This document shows positions 1-7,760 of a stretch of 17,600 bases of DNA, one piece after another. Each line of letters opens with the position of its first letter. Positions within the stretch are counted from its first letter, which is position 1. The translations under genes and the position numbers were made by a program. Under the pieces are notes generated by a model. The model was not told the DNA's origin and made no database searches. It saw only the letters and a program-made list of their open reading frames with translations. The stretch lies in NCBI GenBank assembly GCA_022736605.1, contig DZDB01000025.1, positions 1 through 17,600 on the forward strand. Direction: 5' to 3'. The stretch comes from Sideroxydans lithotrophicus. GTDB taxonomy: Bacteria; Pseudomonadota; Gammaproteobacteria; Burkholderiales; Sulfuriferulaceae.

Positions 1-231
1 CTGGATGCCAGTCAAGTGGCCAAATTTCCGCTGCGCGTGGGCATGTCGATGGAAACCACGGTGGACGTCGCCAATACCGCAGGTGCGGTGCTGGCGGGCA
101 ATAACACGCCCGCGCCGCAAACCACGCAGACCGGCGTGTACGCACGCACCGATACCAGCATTGATAGCTTGATCGAACGTATCATCCACGCCAATCTCGG
201 TTCAACCGCCAGGGCGCGCAGCGCATCATGA
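1..231 (+). CDS. emrA: EmrA/HlyD-family membrane fusion protein, C-terminal fragment
   Basis: Only the last 76 codons are in the window; the frame is open from base 1, so the gene begins upstream. EmrA-type proteins are periplasmic adaptors anchored in the inner membrane that link an EmrB-type exporter to an outer-membrane channel. The visible part has the typical C-terminal beta-barrel ending (FPLRVGMSMETTVDV), followed by a polar tail rich in Ala, Thr and Asn that is probably flexible. The stop overlaps the start of the next gene as ATGA (228-231), which implies translational coupling. The family assignment rests on this short segment plus the EmrB-like partner immediately downstream. Another HlyD-type adaptor is possible, but the pairing makes EmrA the likeliest name. 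Confidence 0.8.
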   Translation: MDASQVAKFPLRVGMSMETTVDVANTAGAVLAGNNTPAPQTTQTGVYARTDTSIDSLIERIIHANLGSTARARSAS

Positions 232-1790
232 GCGAAGCCAACGGCGCAGTAGCTGCACCCGAACCGTTAAGCGGCGCCAAGCTGGCGCTGGCGAGTACGG
301 CGCTGGCGCTGGCGACGTTCATGAACGTGCTTGATACCTCGATTGCCAACGTGTCGATTCCGGCCATCGCCGGGGATCTGGGCGTGAGCGCTAACCAGGG
401 TACCTGGGTGATTACCTCGTTTGCCGTGGCCAACGCCATCACCATTCCGCTGACCGGCTTTCTCACCCAGCGCTTCGGCGCGGTGCGGCTGTTCGTCAGC
501 AGCATCGTGCTGTTCGTGATCGCCTCCTGGCTGTGCGGGCTATCGACCAGCCTGCCGATGCTGATCGTGTTTCGCGTGATTCAGGGCGCAGTGGCGGGGC
601 CGATGATCCCGCTGTCGCAATCCTTGTTGCTGGCGAGCTATCCCAAGGTCAAGGCCGGCACCGCACTCGCCATCTGGTCGATGACCACGCTGGTGGCGCC
701 GGTTATCGGCCCGGTACTGGGTGGCTGGATTACCGACAACATTTCCTGGTCATGGATTTTCTACATCAATATCCCGGTTGGGCTGGTGGCGGCCAGCGTG
801 ACCTGGGCAATCTACCGCAAACGCGAAACGCCGACCCTGCGTGTGCCGATGGATTATGTTGGACTGGCCTTGCTGGTGGTATGGGTGGGCGCGCTGCAAA
901 TCATGCTCGACAAGGGCAAAGAGCTGGACTGGTTTGCCTCGACGCAAATTGTGACGCTGGCGATTGTGGCGGTGATTGGCTTGATCGCATTCCTGATCTG
1001 GGAGCTGACCGATGCACACCCGGTGGTCGATCTGACCTTGTTCAAACGGCGCAACTTCTGGTCTGGCACACTGGCGCTGGCGGTGGCCTATGGCCTGTTT
1101 TTCGGCAACGTCGTGCTGGTGCCGCTGTGGTTGCAACAGTACATGGGTTATACCGCCACCGACGCGGGTATGGTGCTGGCGCCAGTCGGTTTGCTGGCGA
1201 TATTTTTTTCGCCCTGGGTCGGTAAAAATATCAACAAATACGACCCGCGCTGGTTCGCCACGATGGCATTCTGCATTTTTGCGCTGATTTTCTGGATGCG
1301 TTCGCAGTTCACCGTGCAGACCGATTATTTCACCATCATGCTGCCGTCGCTGATCCAGGGCATCGCCGTCGCGGTCTTTTTCGTGCCGCTGGTGAGCCTG
1401 ATCTTTTCCGGCTTGCCGCCTGAGCGCATCCCGGCGGCATCGGGTTTGTCCAATTTTGCCCGCATCACGGCGGGCGCAATGGGGACGTCGCTGGTGACGA
1501 CGCTGTGGGACGACCGTGCCATTGGGCATCATGCGGTTCTGATTGAACACATCAATGATGCCAGTCCGGCCACGCAGGCTGCGCTCAAGATCATGACCGA
1601 TGGCGGTATGAGCACGCAGCAGGCGCTGGCGCAGATCAATTTCCTGATCAATCAGCAGGCGCATACGCTGGCTGCTGATGAGATGTTCCGGATTTCAGCC
1701 ATGCTGTTTATCGTGTTGATCGGCCTGATCTGGCTGGCGCGCCCGGTTAAAGCCAAGGTGGCAGCAGCAGAAGCGGCTGCGGCGCACTAA
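228..1790 (+). CDS. emrB: EmrB/QacA-type MFS multidrug exporter (DHA2 family, 14 TM)
   Basis: A 520-residue inner-membrane proton antiporter expected to expel hydrophobic drugs or uncouplers, together with the adaptor encoded just upstream. After a short cytoplasmic N-terminus, TM1 carries the DHA2 signature LDTSIANVSIP (about residues 36-46). The loop after TM2 has the MFS motif A-like GFLTQRFGAVRLF. The drug-antiporter motif C region reads GPVLGGWITDNISWSWIFYINIPVG in shortened form as GPVLGGW followed by SWSWIFYINIP. Hydrophobic segments continue along the protein, fitting 14 helices, and the length is normal for EmrB (about 510-520). The start is set by the ATGA overlap with the adaptor gene. 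The C-terminus is an Ala-rich cytoplasmic tail. The substrate cannot be deduced, and no regulator gene (MarR/EmrR type) is visible in the window. Confidence 0.93.
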   Translation: MSEANGAVAAPEPLSGAKLALASTALALATFMNVLDTSIANVSIPAIAGDLGVSANQGTWVITSFAVANAITIPLTGFLTQRFGAVRLFVSSIVLFVIASWLCGLSTSLPMLIVFRVIQGAVAGPMIPLSQSLLLASYPKVKAGTALAIWSMTTLVAPVIGPVLGGWITDNISWSWIFYINIPVGLVAASVTWAIYRKRETPTLRVPMDYVGLALLVVWVGALQIMLDKGKELDWFASTQIVTLAIVAVIGLIAFLIWELTDAHPVVDLTLFKRRNFWSGTLALAVAYGLFFGNVVLVPLWLQQYMGYTATDAGMVLAPVGLLAIFFSPWVGKNINKYDPRWFATMAFCIFALIFWMRSQFTVQTDYFTIMLPSLIQGIAVAVFFVPLVSLIFSGLPPERIPAASGLSNFARITAGAMGTSLVTTLWDDRAIGHHAVLIEHINDASPATQAALKIMTDGGMSTQQALAQINFLINQQAHTLAADEMFRISAMLFIVLIGLIWLARPVKAKVAAAEAAAAH

Positions 1791-1816
1791 TCCGCCTGCA
1801 TTAGCCATTCTTAATG

Positions 1817-1822
1817 TACAAT
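1817..1822 (+). promoter_or_regulatory. Possible -10 element ahead of the FmdB-like gene
   Basis: The intergenic gap after the exporter holds TACAAT, a 5/6 match to the sigma-70 -10 consensus, 35 bases before the FmdB-like start. The region 17 bases upstream (1794-1799, GCCTGC) is a poor -35 match, so the call is weak. It would serve the fmdB-DUF502-aspS run. A good ribosome binding site (AGGAG) follows just before the ATG at 1858. Confidence 0.3.
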
Positions 1823-1857
1823 AAGCGTCTGAATTCAACCCTTTACAGGAGTCAGAT

Positions 1858-2106
1858 ATGCCTATCTACGCCTACAAATGCGCCGCCTGCGGCGAGCAAC
1901 AGGATGTCATGCAAAAAATGGCTGATGCCGAACTGACCGTGTGTCCGGCGTGTGGTGCAGCCGCGTTCAGCAAGCAGTTGACCGCAGCCGGATTCCAGCT
2001 CAAAGGCAACGGCTATTACGCCACCGATTTCAAGGGCAACAGCGCCAAAGCGGCTGAACCGGCTGCGCCTGCGTGCGGCACCAGCGCGTGTCCGGCCTGT
2101 CCGTGA
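1858..2106 (+). CDS. FmdB-family zinc ribbon protein
   Basis: An 82-residue protein of the FmdB/CxxC_CxxC_SSSS putative regulator family. The N-terminus MPIYAYKC is the family hallmark. Two CxxC knuckles (C8/C11 and C29/C32) form the zinc ribbon. A Gly/Tyr stretch (GNGYYATDFK, about residues 50-59) matches the usual conserved C-terminal part. Unusually, the protein ends in a cysteine-rich tail with C73, C78 and C81. Molecular function in this family is not settled; the old 'regulator' name comes from the formamidase operon. The ATG is preceded by CAGGAG. In betaproteobacteria this gene is commonly found directly before a DUF502 gene and aspS, as here, so co-transcription is likely. Confidence 0.88.
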   Translation: MPIYAYKCAACGEQQDVMQKMADAELTVCPACGAAAFSKQLTAAGFQLKGNGYYATDFKGNSAKAAEPAAPACGTSACPACP

Positions 2107-2128
2107 ACTGGCTGCACGGGTTGTCAGC

Positions 2129-2749
2129 TTGAAACGTTATTTCATTACCGGCCTGCTGATCTGGGTGCCGCTGGGTATTACCCTGTGGGTGCTGAATCTG
2201 ATTATCGGCAGCATGGATCAGAGCCTGTTGCTGTTGCCGCAGGACTGGCGCCCGGACGCCTGGCTGGGCGTGCATGTGCCTGGATTGGGTGCCATCCTGA
2301 CCCTGCTGGTGATTTTTTTGACTGGGCTGATTACCGCCAATATCATCGGCCAGCGGCTGTTGCAGTTCTGGGAAGGCCTGCTGGGGCGGATTCCAGTGGT
2401 CAAGTCGATTTATTACAGCGTCAAGCAGGTGTCCGACACGCTGTTTTCTGGCACCGGTGAGGCATTTCGCAAAGTACTTCTGGTGCGCTACCCGCATCCG
2501 CAAGCGTGGTCACTGGCGTTTCAGACCAATGTTCCGGGTGAGGTGGCGTGCAGCCTTGACGGCGAATACGTGGGCGTGTTTATCCCCACTACGCCGAGTC
2601 CGGTGAATGGCTTCTACTTTTTCGTCCAAAAATCCGAAACCATCGAACTCGACATCAGCGTCGACATGGCGCTCAAATATATCGTGTCGATGGGGGTTGC
2701 CTCTACGGCAGAAAAACATCCGTTACACGGCCACGTCAAAACGGCCTGA
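2129..2749 (+). CDS. DUF502 family inner-membrane protein
   Basis: A 206-residue membrane protein of the DUF502 family, whose biochemical role is unknown. It opens with KRYFITGLLIWVPLGITLWV, the first TM helix (about residues 4-26). A second helix lies at about residues 51-75 (AILTLLVIFLTGLITANIIG). A soluble part follows with the family-typical GRIPVVKSIYYSVKQV segment and a later V-F-I-P-T-T-P-P-type stretch. The start is a TTG with only a weak ribosome binding site. It is chosen because family members begin with Met-Lys-Arg at this point and no in-frame ATG lies upstream. The gene sits 22 bases after the FmdB-like gene and 32 bases before aspS on the same strand, so it is probably part of one transcript. 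Confidence 0.88.
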   Translation: MKRYFITGLLIWVPLGITLWVLNLIIGSMDQSLLLLPQDWRPDAWLGVHVPGLGAILTLLVIFLTGLITANIIGQRLLQFWEGLLGRIPVVKSIYYSVKQVSDTLFSGTGEAFRKVLLVRYPHPQAWSLAFQTNVPGEVACSLDGEYVGVFIPTTPSPVNGFYFFVQKSETIELDISVDMALKYIVSMGVASTAEKHPLHGHVKTA

Positions 2750-2781
2750 TTTTTTAACCATACTTATTCCAAAGCTTACTC

Positions 2782-4566
2782 ATGCGTACCCATTACTGTG
2801 GCTCGGTCACCCTAGACCAACTCGATCAAACTATTGTCCTGTGCGGCTGGGCGCATCGCCGCCGCGACCACGGCGGGGTCATCTTCATCGACCTGCGCGA
2901 CCGTGAAGGCCTGGTGCAGGTGGTGTGCGATCCAGATCGCGCCGAGACCTTCAAGATTGCTGAAGAAGTGCGCAGCGAATTTGTGCTGAAAATCACCGGT
3001 CGCGTGCGCGCACGGCCTGAGGGTACCGCCAATCCCAATTTGACCAGTGGCGCAATCGAGGTGCTGGCGCTGGAGATGGAGGTGCTCAACGCCTCGGCCA
3101 CGCCGCCGTTCCAGCTCGACGACGAAAACCTGTCGGAAAACGTGCGGTTGACGCACCGCTATCTCGACCTGCGCCGGCCGGTGATGCAAAACAACATGCG
3201 TCTGCGCTACCGTGTTGCCAAGACGCTGCGCGATTATCTCGATGCCAATGGTTTCATGGAAATCGAAACGCCGATGCTGACGCGCTCCACGCCGGAAGGC
3301 GCGCGCGATTACCTGGTGCCGTCGCGCGTTCACGCCGGCATGTTTTACGCGCTGCCGCAGTCGCCCCAGTTATTCAAACAGCTGTTGATGGTGGCGGGTT
3401 TCGACCGCTATTTCCAGATTACCAAGTGTTTTCGCGACGAAGACCTGCGCGCCGACCGTCAGCCTGAATTTACCCAGGTCGACATCGAAACCTCGTTCAT
3501 GTCGGAAGAAGAAATCATGAATCTGGTCGAGGCGATGATTCGCGAGATGTTCAAGCAGGTGATGGACGTGGATCTGCCCAGCCCGTTCCCGCGCATGCCG
3601 TACAGCGAGGCGATGAACCGTTACGGCTCCGACAAGCCGGACATGCGCGTGGCGCTGGAACTGGTTGAGTTGACCGACCTGATGAAAACGGTCGATTTCA
3701 AGGTGTTCAGGGGTGCCGCCGATATGGAGGGTGGCCGCGTGGCGGCGATGAAGGTGCCGGGCGGCGCTGGAATGAGCCGCAAGGAAATCGACGATTACAC
3801 TGATTTCGTCAAGATTTACGGTGCCAAAGGGCTGGCATATATCAAGGTCAATGACGTGGCGCAGCTCAACGAAACCGGCCTGCAGTCGCCGATCATCAAG
3901 TTTTTGCCGGAAACCGCCCTGGCCGAGATCATGGCGCGCACCGGTGCGGCCAGCGGCGATCTGATTTTCTTTGGCGCCGACAAGGCCAAAGTTGTCAACG
4001 ATGCGCTCGGCGCGTTGCGCACCAAGGTCGGCCATGAAAAAGGCCATGCCGTGAATGCGTGGCGCCCGTTGTGGGTGGTGGATTTTCCGATGTTCGAATT
4101 CAATGAAGGCGAAAACCGCTGGGACGCACTGCACCACCCGTTCACCGCGCCCAAGCCCGGACATGAAGGCCTGCTCAGCAGTCATCCCGGTGCCGCGCTG
4201 TCACGCGCCTATGACATGGTGCTGAACGGCTGGGAGGTCGGCGGCGGTTCGGTGCGTATCCACCAGCAGGCGGTACAGGACGTGGTGTTCCGCGCGCTTG
4301 GCATCAGTGATGCAGAAGCGCGTGAGAAATTCGGCTTTCTGCTCGACGCGCTGCAATTCGGCGCCCCACCGCATGGTGGCTTGGCGTTCGGTCTGGATCG
4401 GCTGGTCGCACTGATGGCCGGTGCCGAATCCATCCGTGACGTGATTGCCTTCCCCAAAACCCAGCGCGCCAACGATCTGATGACGCAGGCGCCCAATGTG
4501 GTGGATGAGCGCCAGCTGCGCGAATTGCACGTACGCTTGCGCAACGTCGAAGCGGCAAAAGTCTGA
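2782..4566 (+). CDS. aspS: Aspartyl-tRNA synthetase, likely non-discriminating
   Basis: A class IIb aminoacyl-tRNA synthetase of 594 residues, the full bacterial length. It charges tRNA-Asp with aspartate in the cytoplasm. The N-terminal OB-fold anticodon-binding domain (about 1-110) contains GWAHRRRDHGGVIFIDLRDR. The catalytic core carries motif 2 (FRDEDLRADRQPEFTQVDIE), then the bacterial insertion (GAD) domain in the middle (about 290-420), and motif 3 (GGLAFGLDRLVALM) near the C-terminus. In the anticodon domain H30 and G81 occupy the places where Pseudomonas aeruginosa AspRS has its His/Gly determinants of relaxed specificity; E. coli has Leu at the His position. By inference the enzyme also makes Asp-tRNA-Asn for conversion by GatCAB. 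No strong ribosome binding site is visible, but MRTHYCG is the usual family start. Confidence 0.97.
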   Translation: MRTHYCGSVTLDQLDQTIVLCGWAHRRRDHGGVIFIDLRDREGLVQVVCDPDRAETFKIAEEVRSEFVLKITGRVRARPEGTANPNLTSGAIEVLALEMEVLNASATPPFQLDDENLSENVRLTHRYLDLRRPVMQNNMRLRYRVAKTLRDYLDANGFMEIETPMLTRSTPEGARDYLVPSRVHAGMFYALPQSPQLFKQLLMVAGFDRYFQITKCFRDEDLRADRQPEFTQVDIETSFMSEEEIMNLVEAMIREMFKQVMDVDLPSPFPRMPYSEAMNRYGSDKPDMRVALELVELTDLMKTVDFKVFRGAADMEGGRVAAMKVPGGAGMSRKEIDDYTDFVKIYGAKGLAYIKVNDVAQLNETGLQSPIIKFLPETALAEIMARTGAASGDLIFFGADKAKVVNDALGALRTKVGHEKGHAVNAWRPLWVVDFPMFEFNEGENRWDALHHPFTAPKPGHEGLLSSHPGAALSRAYDMVLNGWEVGGGSVRIHQQAVQDVVFRALGISDAEAREKFGFLLDALQFGAPPHGGLAFGLDRLVALMAGAESIRDVIAFPKTQRANDLMTQAPNVVDERQLRELHVRLRNVEAAKV

Positions 4567-4582
4567 GTTGCGCCAGGCGGGG

Positions 4583-4600
4583 TTCGGGCATGAACCCGAA
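4583..4600. other. Short hairpin between convergent aspS and the 184-aa gene
   Basis: TTCGGG (4583-4588) and CCCGAA (4595-4600) can pair around a six-base loop in the 42-base gap between two convergent stop codons. There is no clean U-run on either strand, so it is at best a weak terminator or transcription-end structure. Confidence 0.3.
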
Positions 4601-4608
4601 TGCCGCGA

Positions 4609-5163
4609 CTAGTTTTGTAACGCAGCCATGACGGATTGTTCAAAGCTCTGCGCTTTTGATGAGCTGGCGACAGCACTGAGTATCTTTTTGCAGGCACTGA
4701 CTTCGGTAAGCAGTTCCGATTTGTCTTTTGCCTGTGCCAGTTTGGCGACATGTGAAGATTTCGCACCAAACAGGGCAATCATCATGTCGACGGCGTGGTG
4801 CTTGGCATCTTCGAAGCGGTTACCGCTGTCGGCGCTGTGATGCATGGCCTGATCCAGTTTGTCCGCCAGGTCGTCATGATGATCGACAGCTGCTGTGGTC
4901 TGTTGGACCGGCGCTGCCGTATGCTGTACGGCGCTGGATGCAGAGGTTTCGCCCGCTGCGCAAATCAAACCCAGTTTGAGCATATCCTGCAATGTGCCCT
5001 CGACGTCTGCAATGCCGCTCATGGTGACGCGCAACTGATCCACACTGAGTTTGCCATCCAGCACAAACAACAACTGGCGGCAGCGTGGCCGAAGGCCGAG
5101 TTTGGGGGTTTGCAGTTCCTCGCGGCCAATGACGGTCCGCATAAAACAAGTAGTAGGATTCAT
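4609..5163 (-). CDS. Uncharacterised 184-residue protein between aspS and nudB
   Basis: I do not recognise a named family. The N-terminal part (about 1-70) has a charged, compact segment (RPRCRQLLFVLDGKLSVDQL) that could be a small winged-helix-like domain. The middle (about 71-96) is a low-complexity Ala/Ser/Thr/Gln linker. The C-terminal part (about 97-184) is strongly helical, with several His-His pairs (HHDD, MHH, KHH) and an alternating hydrophobic pattern. There is no signal peptide and no membrane helix, so it is probably cytoplasmic. The ATG at 5163 follows GGAG at a good distance, which supports a real gene; an internal Met at residue 8 is an alternative. It is transcribed opposite to its neighbours, convergent with aspS and divergent from nudB, and the 109-base upstream region is clearly AT-rich. 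It may have been inserted into an aspS-nudB neighbourhood. Confidence 0.7.
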   Translation of the reverse strand: MNPTTCFMRTVIGREELQTPKLGLRPRCRQLLFVLDGKLSVDQLRVTMSGIADVEGTLQDMLKLGLICAAGETSASSAVQHTAAPVQQTTAAVDHHDDLADKLDQAMHHSADSGNRFEDAKHHAVDMMIALFGAKSSHVAKLAQAKDKSELLTEVSACKKILSAVASSSKAQSFEQSVMAALQN

Positions 5164-5272
5164 CTTCAGTCTCCAATATATTTATTTTTAAATAACCCGT
5201 AACATTATTCAAGCAAATGTAATGCCATTGTCATTAAATCCTGATCCCTGTTTTTTGCGAATCGGTTATTAA

Positions 5273-5725
5273 ATGGAACAATCCTACAAACAGCCGATTT
5301 CTGTGCTGGTGGTAATTTATACGCCAGACTTGCAGGTGTTGCTACTGGAACGTGCTGACCGTCCCGGCTGGTGGCAATCGGTTACTGGTAGCCAGGATGG
5401 TGACGAATCACCAGCGCAAACCGCGCAACGCGAGGTGGCAGAAGAAACGGGCTTCGATACGCGACGATTTTCGTTACAAGACTGGCATTATTTCAACACT
5501 TTTGAAATTTTTCCGCACTGGCGTCACCGTTATGCACCGGGTGTGACAGAAAACACCGAATACGTTTTCGGCTTGCGGGTGCCGACGCCATTGATCCCCC
5601 GCCTGTCTCCCACCGAGCATTTAAGTTACCAGTGGCTGGCCGCTGAGCAGGCCGCCGAGCGCTGCTTTTCACCGAGCAATGCGGCAGCGATCCGGCGGCT
5701 GCTTGTCCCCACGACGAGCGCCTGA
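5273..5725 (+). CDS. nudB: NudB-like Nudix hydrolase (dihydroneopterin triphosphate pyrophosphatase)
   Basis: A 150-residue Nudix hydrolase expected to remove pyrophosphate from 7,8-dihydroneopterin triphosphate, the committed early step of folate synthesis. The Nudix box is complete: G39, E45, R53-E54, E57-E58 and G60, within GSQDGDESPAQTAQREVAEE. The preceding PGWWQSVTGS and the start PISVLVVIY are typical of NudB. The length equals that of E. coli NudB (150). The neighbourhood agrees: nudB lies next to aspS in E. coli and many proteobacteria, and here aspS is one gene away. An in-frame stop directly precedes the ATG, fixing this as the first possible start. No Shine-Dalgarno sequence is visible. 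The YbhP-like gene follows 12 bases later and is likely co-transcribed. Confidence 0.88.
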   Translation: MEQSYKQPISVLVVIYTPDLQVLLLERADRPGWWQSVTGSQDGDESPAQTAQREVAEETGFDTRRFSLQDWHYFNTFEIFPHWRHRYAPGVTENTEYVFGLRVPTPLIPRLSPTEHLSYQWLAAEQAAERCFSPSNAAAIRRLLVPTTSA

Positions 5726-5737
5726 GAAGATAACAGC

Positions 5738-6490
5738 ATGAGTACGGTACTGCGCGTCGCCAGCTACAACATCCATAAAGGCTTTTCGCATTTTAACCGG
5801 CGCGTGGTGATTCACGAATTACGTGACCGCTTGCGTGCACTGTCGGCTGACATCGTGTTTTTGCAGGAAGTGCAGGGCAGCCATCTCGGCCACGCCGAAC
5901 GCTTTGCCAACTGGCCGACGCAGTCGCAGCATGAGTTTCTGGCCGACAGCGTGTGGGACGATTTCGCCTATGGCAAAAACGCTGTGTACGACGAAGGGCA
6001 CCACGGCAACGCGATCCTGTCGCGCTATCCTATCGTGCGCTGGGAAAATCTGGATATTTCAGCCCACACCTTCGAATCACGCGGCCTGTTGCACGCCGAA
6101 ATGCACCTGCCCGGCCTGGCGCAGCCATTGCACTGTATCTGCGTCCACCTCGGTTTGTTTGAACGCGGCCGCGCCAAGCAGATGCATCAACTGGCGGAAC
6201 GCATTCGTTGCACCGTGCCGGATGATGCGCCGCTGGTGATCGCCGGTGATTTCAACGACTGGCGCATCCGCGCCGGGCAGCAGCTGGCGTATGAACTGGG
6301 GCTGCATGAGGTGTTCGAGTCTGCGCACGGCAGCCCGGCGCGCAGTTTCCCATCCGCGTTTCCGCTGTTTCATCTCGACCGTATTTACGTGCGCGGCTTT
6401 GAAATAGCCGATGCGCAGGTGCTGCACGGCACGCACTGGCGGCGCATCTCGGACCATGCCGTGCTGGTCACTACCCTGGTTCATGCATGA
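5738..6490 (+). CDS. YbhP-like endonuclease/exonuclease/phosphatase family protein
   Basis: A 250-residue member of the EEP metal-dependent hydrolase superfamily, close in size and context to E. coli YbhP. The catalytic set is intact: N11 (SYNIHKG), E44 (FLQEVQG), the HGNAILSRYPI stretch (90-99), H137, D171 and N173 (AGDFNDW), D214 (HLDRIYV) and D239-H240 (SDH). The substrate is not certain; relatives cleave nucleic acids, inositol phosphates or phospholipid headgroups. The stop overlaps the start of the ClsB-like gene as ATGA. In E. coli ybhP also directly precedes clsB, so a role linked to phospholipid synthesis or turnover is the best inference. A GAGAAG-type ribosome binding site lies before the ATG. 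Confidence 0.85.
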   Translation: MSTVLRVASYNIHKGFSHFNRRVVIHELRDRLRALSADIVFLQEVQGSHLGHAERFANWPTQSQHEFLADSVWDDFAYGKNAVYDEGHHGNAILSRYPIVRWENLDISAHTFESRGLLHAEMHLPGLAQPLHCICVHLGLFERGRAKQMHQLAERIRCTVPDDAPLVIAGDFNDWRIRAGQQLAYELGLHEVFESAHGSPARSFPSAFPLFHLDRIYVRGFEIADAQVLHGTHWRRISDHAVLVTTLVHA

Positions 6491-7647
6491 GTTTTGAATT
6501 TATGCCTGGCAATCAGGTGCGGCTGCTGGAAAACGGCGTGCAATTTTTTCCGGCACTGATTGCCGCAATCGACGCGGCACAGCACGAAGTTCAGCTTGAA
6601 ACCTATATTTTCCAGGATGATGTGACGGGTCGGCAGGTGGCGGACGCGCTCAGTCGCGCAGCGCGACGCGGCGTCAGCGTGCGCCTGCTGGTCGATGGCT
6701 TTGGCGCCAAAGACCTGCCAGACAGTCTGGTGCAGCCATTGACACGATCCGGCGTCGAGCTGCTGGTGTTCCGCCCGCCGCGCATGGATTTCTGGTTGCG
6801 GCGCCAGCATCTGCGCCGCCTGCATCGCAAGCTGGCAGTGATCGACGCGCGCATCGCGTTTGTGGGGGGGATCAATATCATCGATGATTTTGATACGCCA
6901 GGTCAGACGCCGCCGCGATTTGATTATGCCGTACACGTGCAAGGCCCGCTGCTGGGTGAAATTGTGCCGGTAGTACAGCGCCTGTGGCGTCTGGTCAAGT
7001 GGACACAAGCGCGCCACCGTGGTCACAACAGGCGTGGACTGGCTGCCGACGTGCGTTCGGCGGGCACGCAGCGCGCCGCCTTTTTGATCCGCGATAACCT
7101 GCGCCACCGGCGCGACATCGAGCAAGCCTACCTGGAAGCGATCGCGGCCGCACGCGACGAAATCCTCATCGCCAACGCCTATTTCCTGCCCGGTATCCGT
7201 TTTCGTCGCGCACTGGTTGATGCTGCACGGCGCGGCGTGCGCGTCACGCTGCTGCTGCAGGGACGTGTCGAATACCGTCTGTTGCACTACGCCACCCGCG
7301 CCCTGTACGGCCAGTTGCTCGGCGCCGGGGTACACATCTGCGAATACCACAGCAGTTTTTTGCACGCCAAAGTCGCGGTGATCGACCAGCAGTGGAGTAC
7401 CGTCGGCTCCAGCAATATCGACCCGTTCAGCCTGTTGCTGGCGCGTGAGGCCAATATCCTGGTTGATGACCGCGCCTTTGCTGTCCAGCTACGCGGTTCG
7501 TTGCAGGCCGCGCTTGACGCTGGCGGCCACTGTCTGCCGGGCAACGGCCATGCCTATTCTTCGCGCTGGGAGCGGCTGCTGGCCTGGCTGGCCTACGCCA
7601 GCGTGCGTTTTATGATGGGTATGCTCGGCTATGCCAAACACCGTTGA
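6487..7647 (+). CDS. clsB: Cardiolipin synthase B-like phospholipase D family enzyme
   Basis: A 386-residue phospholipase D superfamily enzyme expected to join phospholipids into cardiolipin at the inner membrane. Both HKD motifs are complete: H113-K115-D120 (HRKLAVID) followed by FVGGIN, and H293-K295-D300 (HAKVAVID) followed by TVGSSNID. There are no N-terminal membrane helices, which separates ClsB from ClsA/ClsC types, and the length is near E. coli ClsB (about 413). A short hydrophobic C-terminal stretch (about residues 360-383) may touch the membrane. The ATGA overlap with the YbhP-like gene, an order shared with E. coli ybhP-clsB, supports the name. The start MSFEFMPGNQVRLLENG matches ClsB-type beginnings. 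Confidence 0.92.
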   Translation: MSFEFMPGNQVRLLENGVQFFPALIAAIDAAQHEVQLETYIFQDDVTGRQVADALSRAARRGVSVRLLVDGFGAKDLPDSLVQPLTRSGVELLVFRPPRMDFWLRRQHLRRLHRKLAVIDARIAFVGGINIIDDFDTPGQTPPRFDYAVHVQGPLLGEIVPVVQRLWRLVKWTQARHRGHNRRGLAADVRSAGTQRAAFLIRDNLRHRRDIEQAYLEAIAAARDEILIANAYFLPGIRFRRALVDAARRGVRVTLLLQGRVEYRLLHYATRALYGQLLGAGVHICEYHSSFLHAKVAVIDQQWSTVGSSNIDPFSLLLAREANILVDDRAFAVQLRGSLQAALDAGGHCLPGNGHAYSSRWERLLAWLAYASVRFMMGMLGYAKHR

Positions 7648-7760
7648 TGAATGGTGTCCTGATGAAAATAACTGATGGCTGCACTCAGCCCGCCAGACTG
7701 GTCTACGCTCAAAAGGTGCGCTGATGCAAGGTATCGGCGCGCAAGACAAGGAGTCAAGCC

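Noticed and set aside
750..1664. Long antisense open frame opposite the emrB gene
   Set aside because: It lies wholly inside a clear MFS exporter gene; its product is Arg/His/Gln-rich without domain features, as expected from the reverse of a GC-rich coding sequence.
3370..4185. Antisense open frame of 271 codons opposite aspS
   Set aside because: The plus strand encodes the conserved AspRS core. The antisense product is His/Arg-rich and shows no motif.
5164..5272. Divergent promoters in the AT-rich region between the 184-residue gene and nudB
   Set aside because: Several TTGxxx and AT-rich hexamers exist but none gives a convincing pair with 16-18 base spacing, so no specific site is listed.
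6481..7365. Antisense open frame of 294 codons opposite clsB
   Set aside because: Both HKD motifs are encoded on the plus strand; the reverse frame shows no recognisable domain.
7647..7724. A 25-residue open frame overlapping the clsB stop by one base
   Set aside because: No ribosome binding site of its own beyond possible coupling, no recognisable pattern, and it ends well before the real small gene at 7761. It could be chance.
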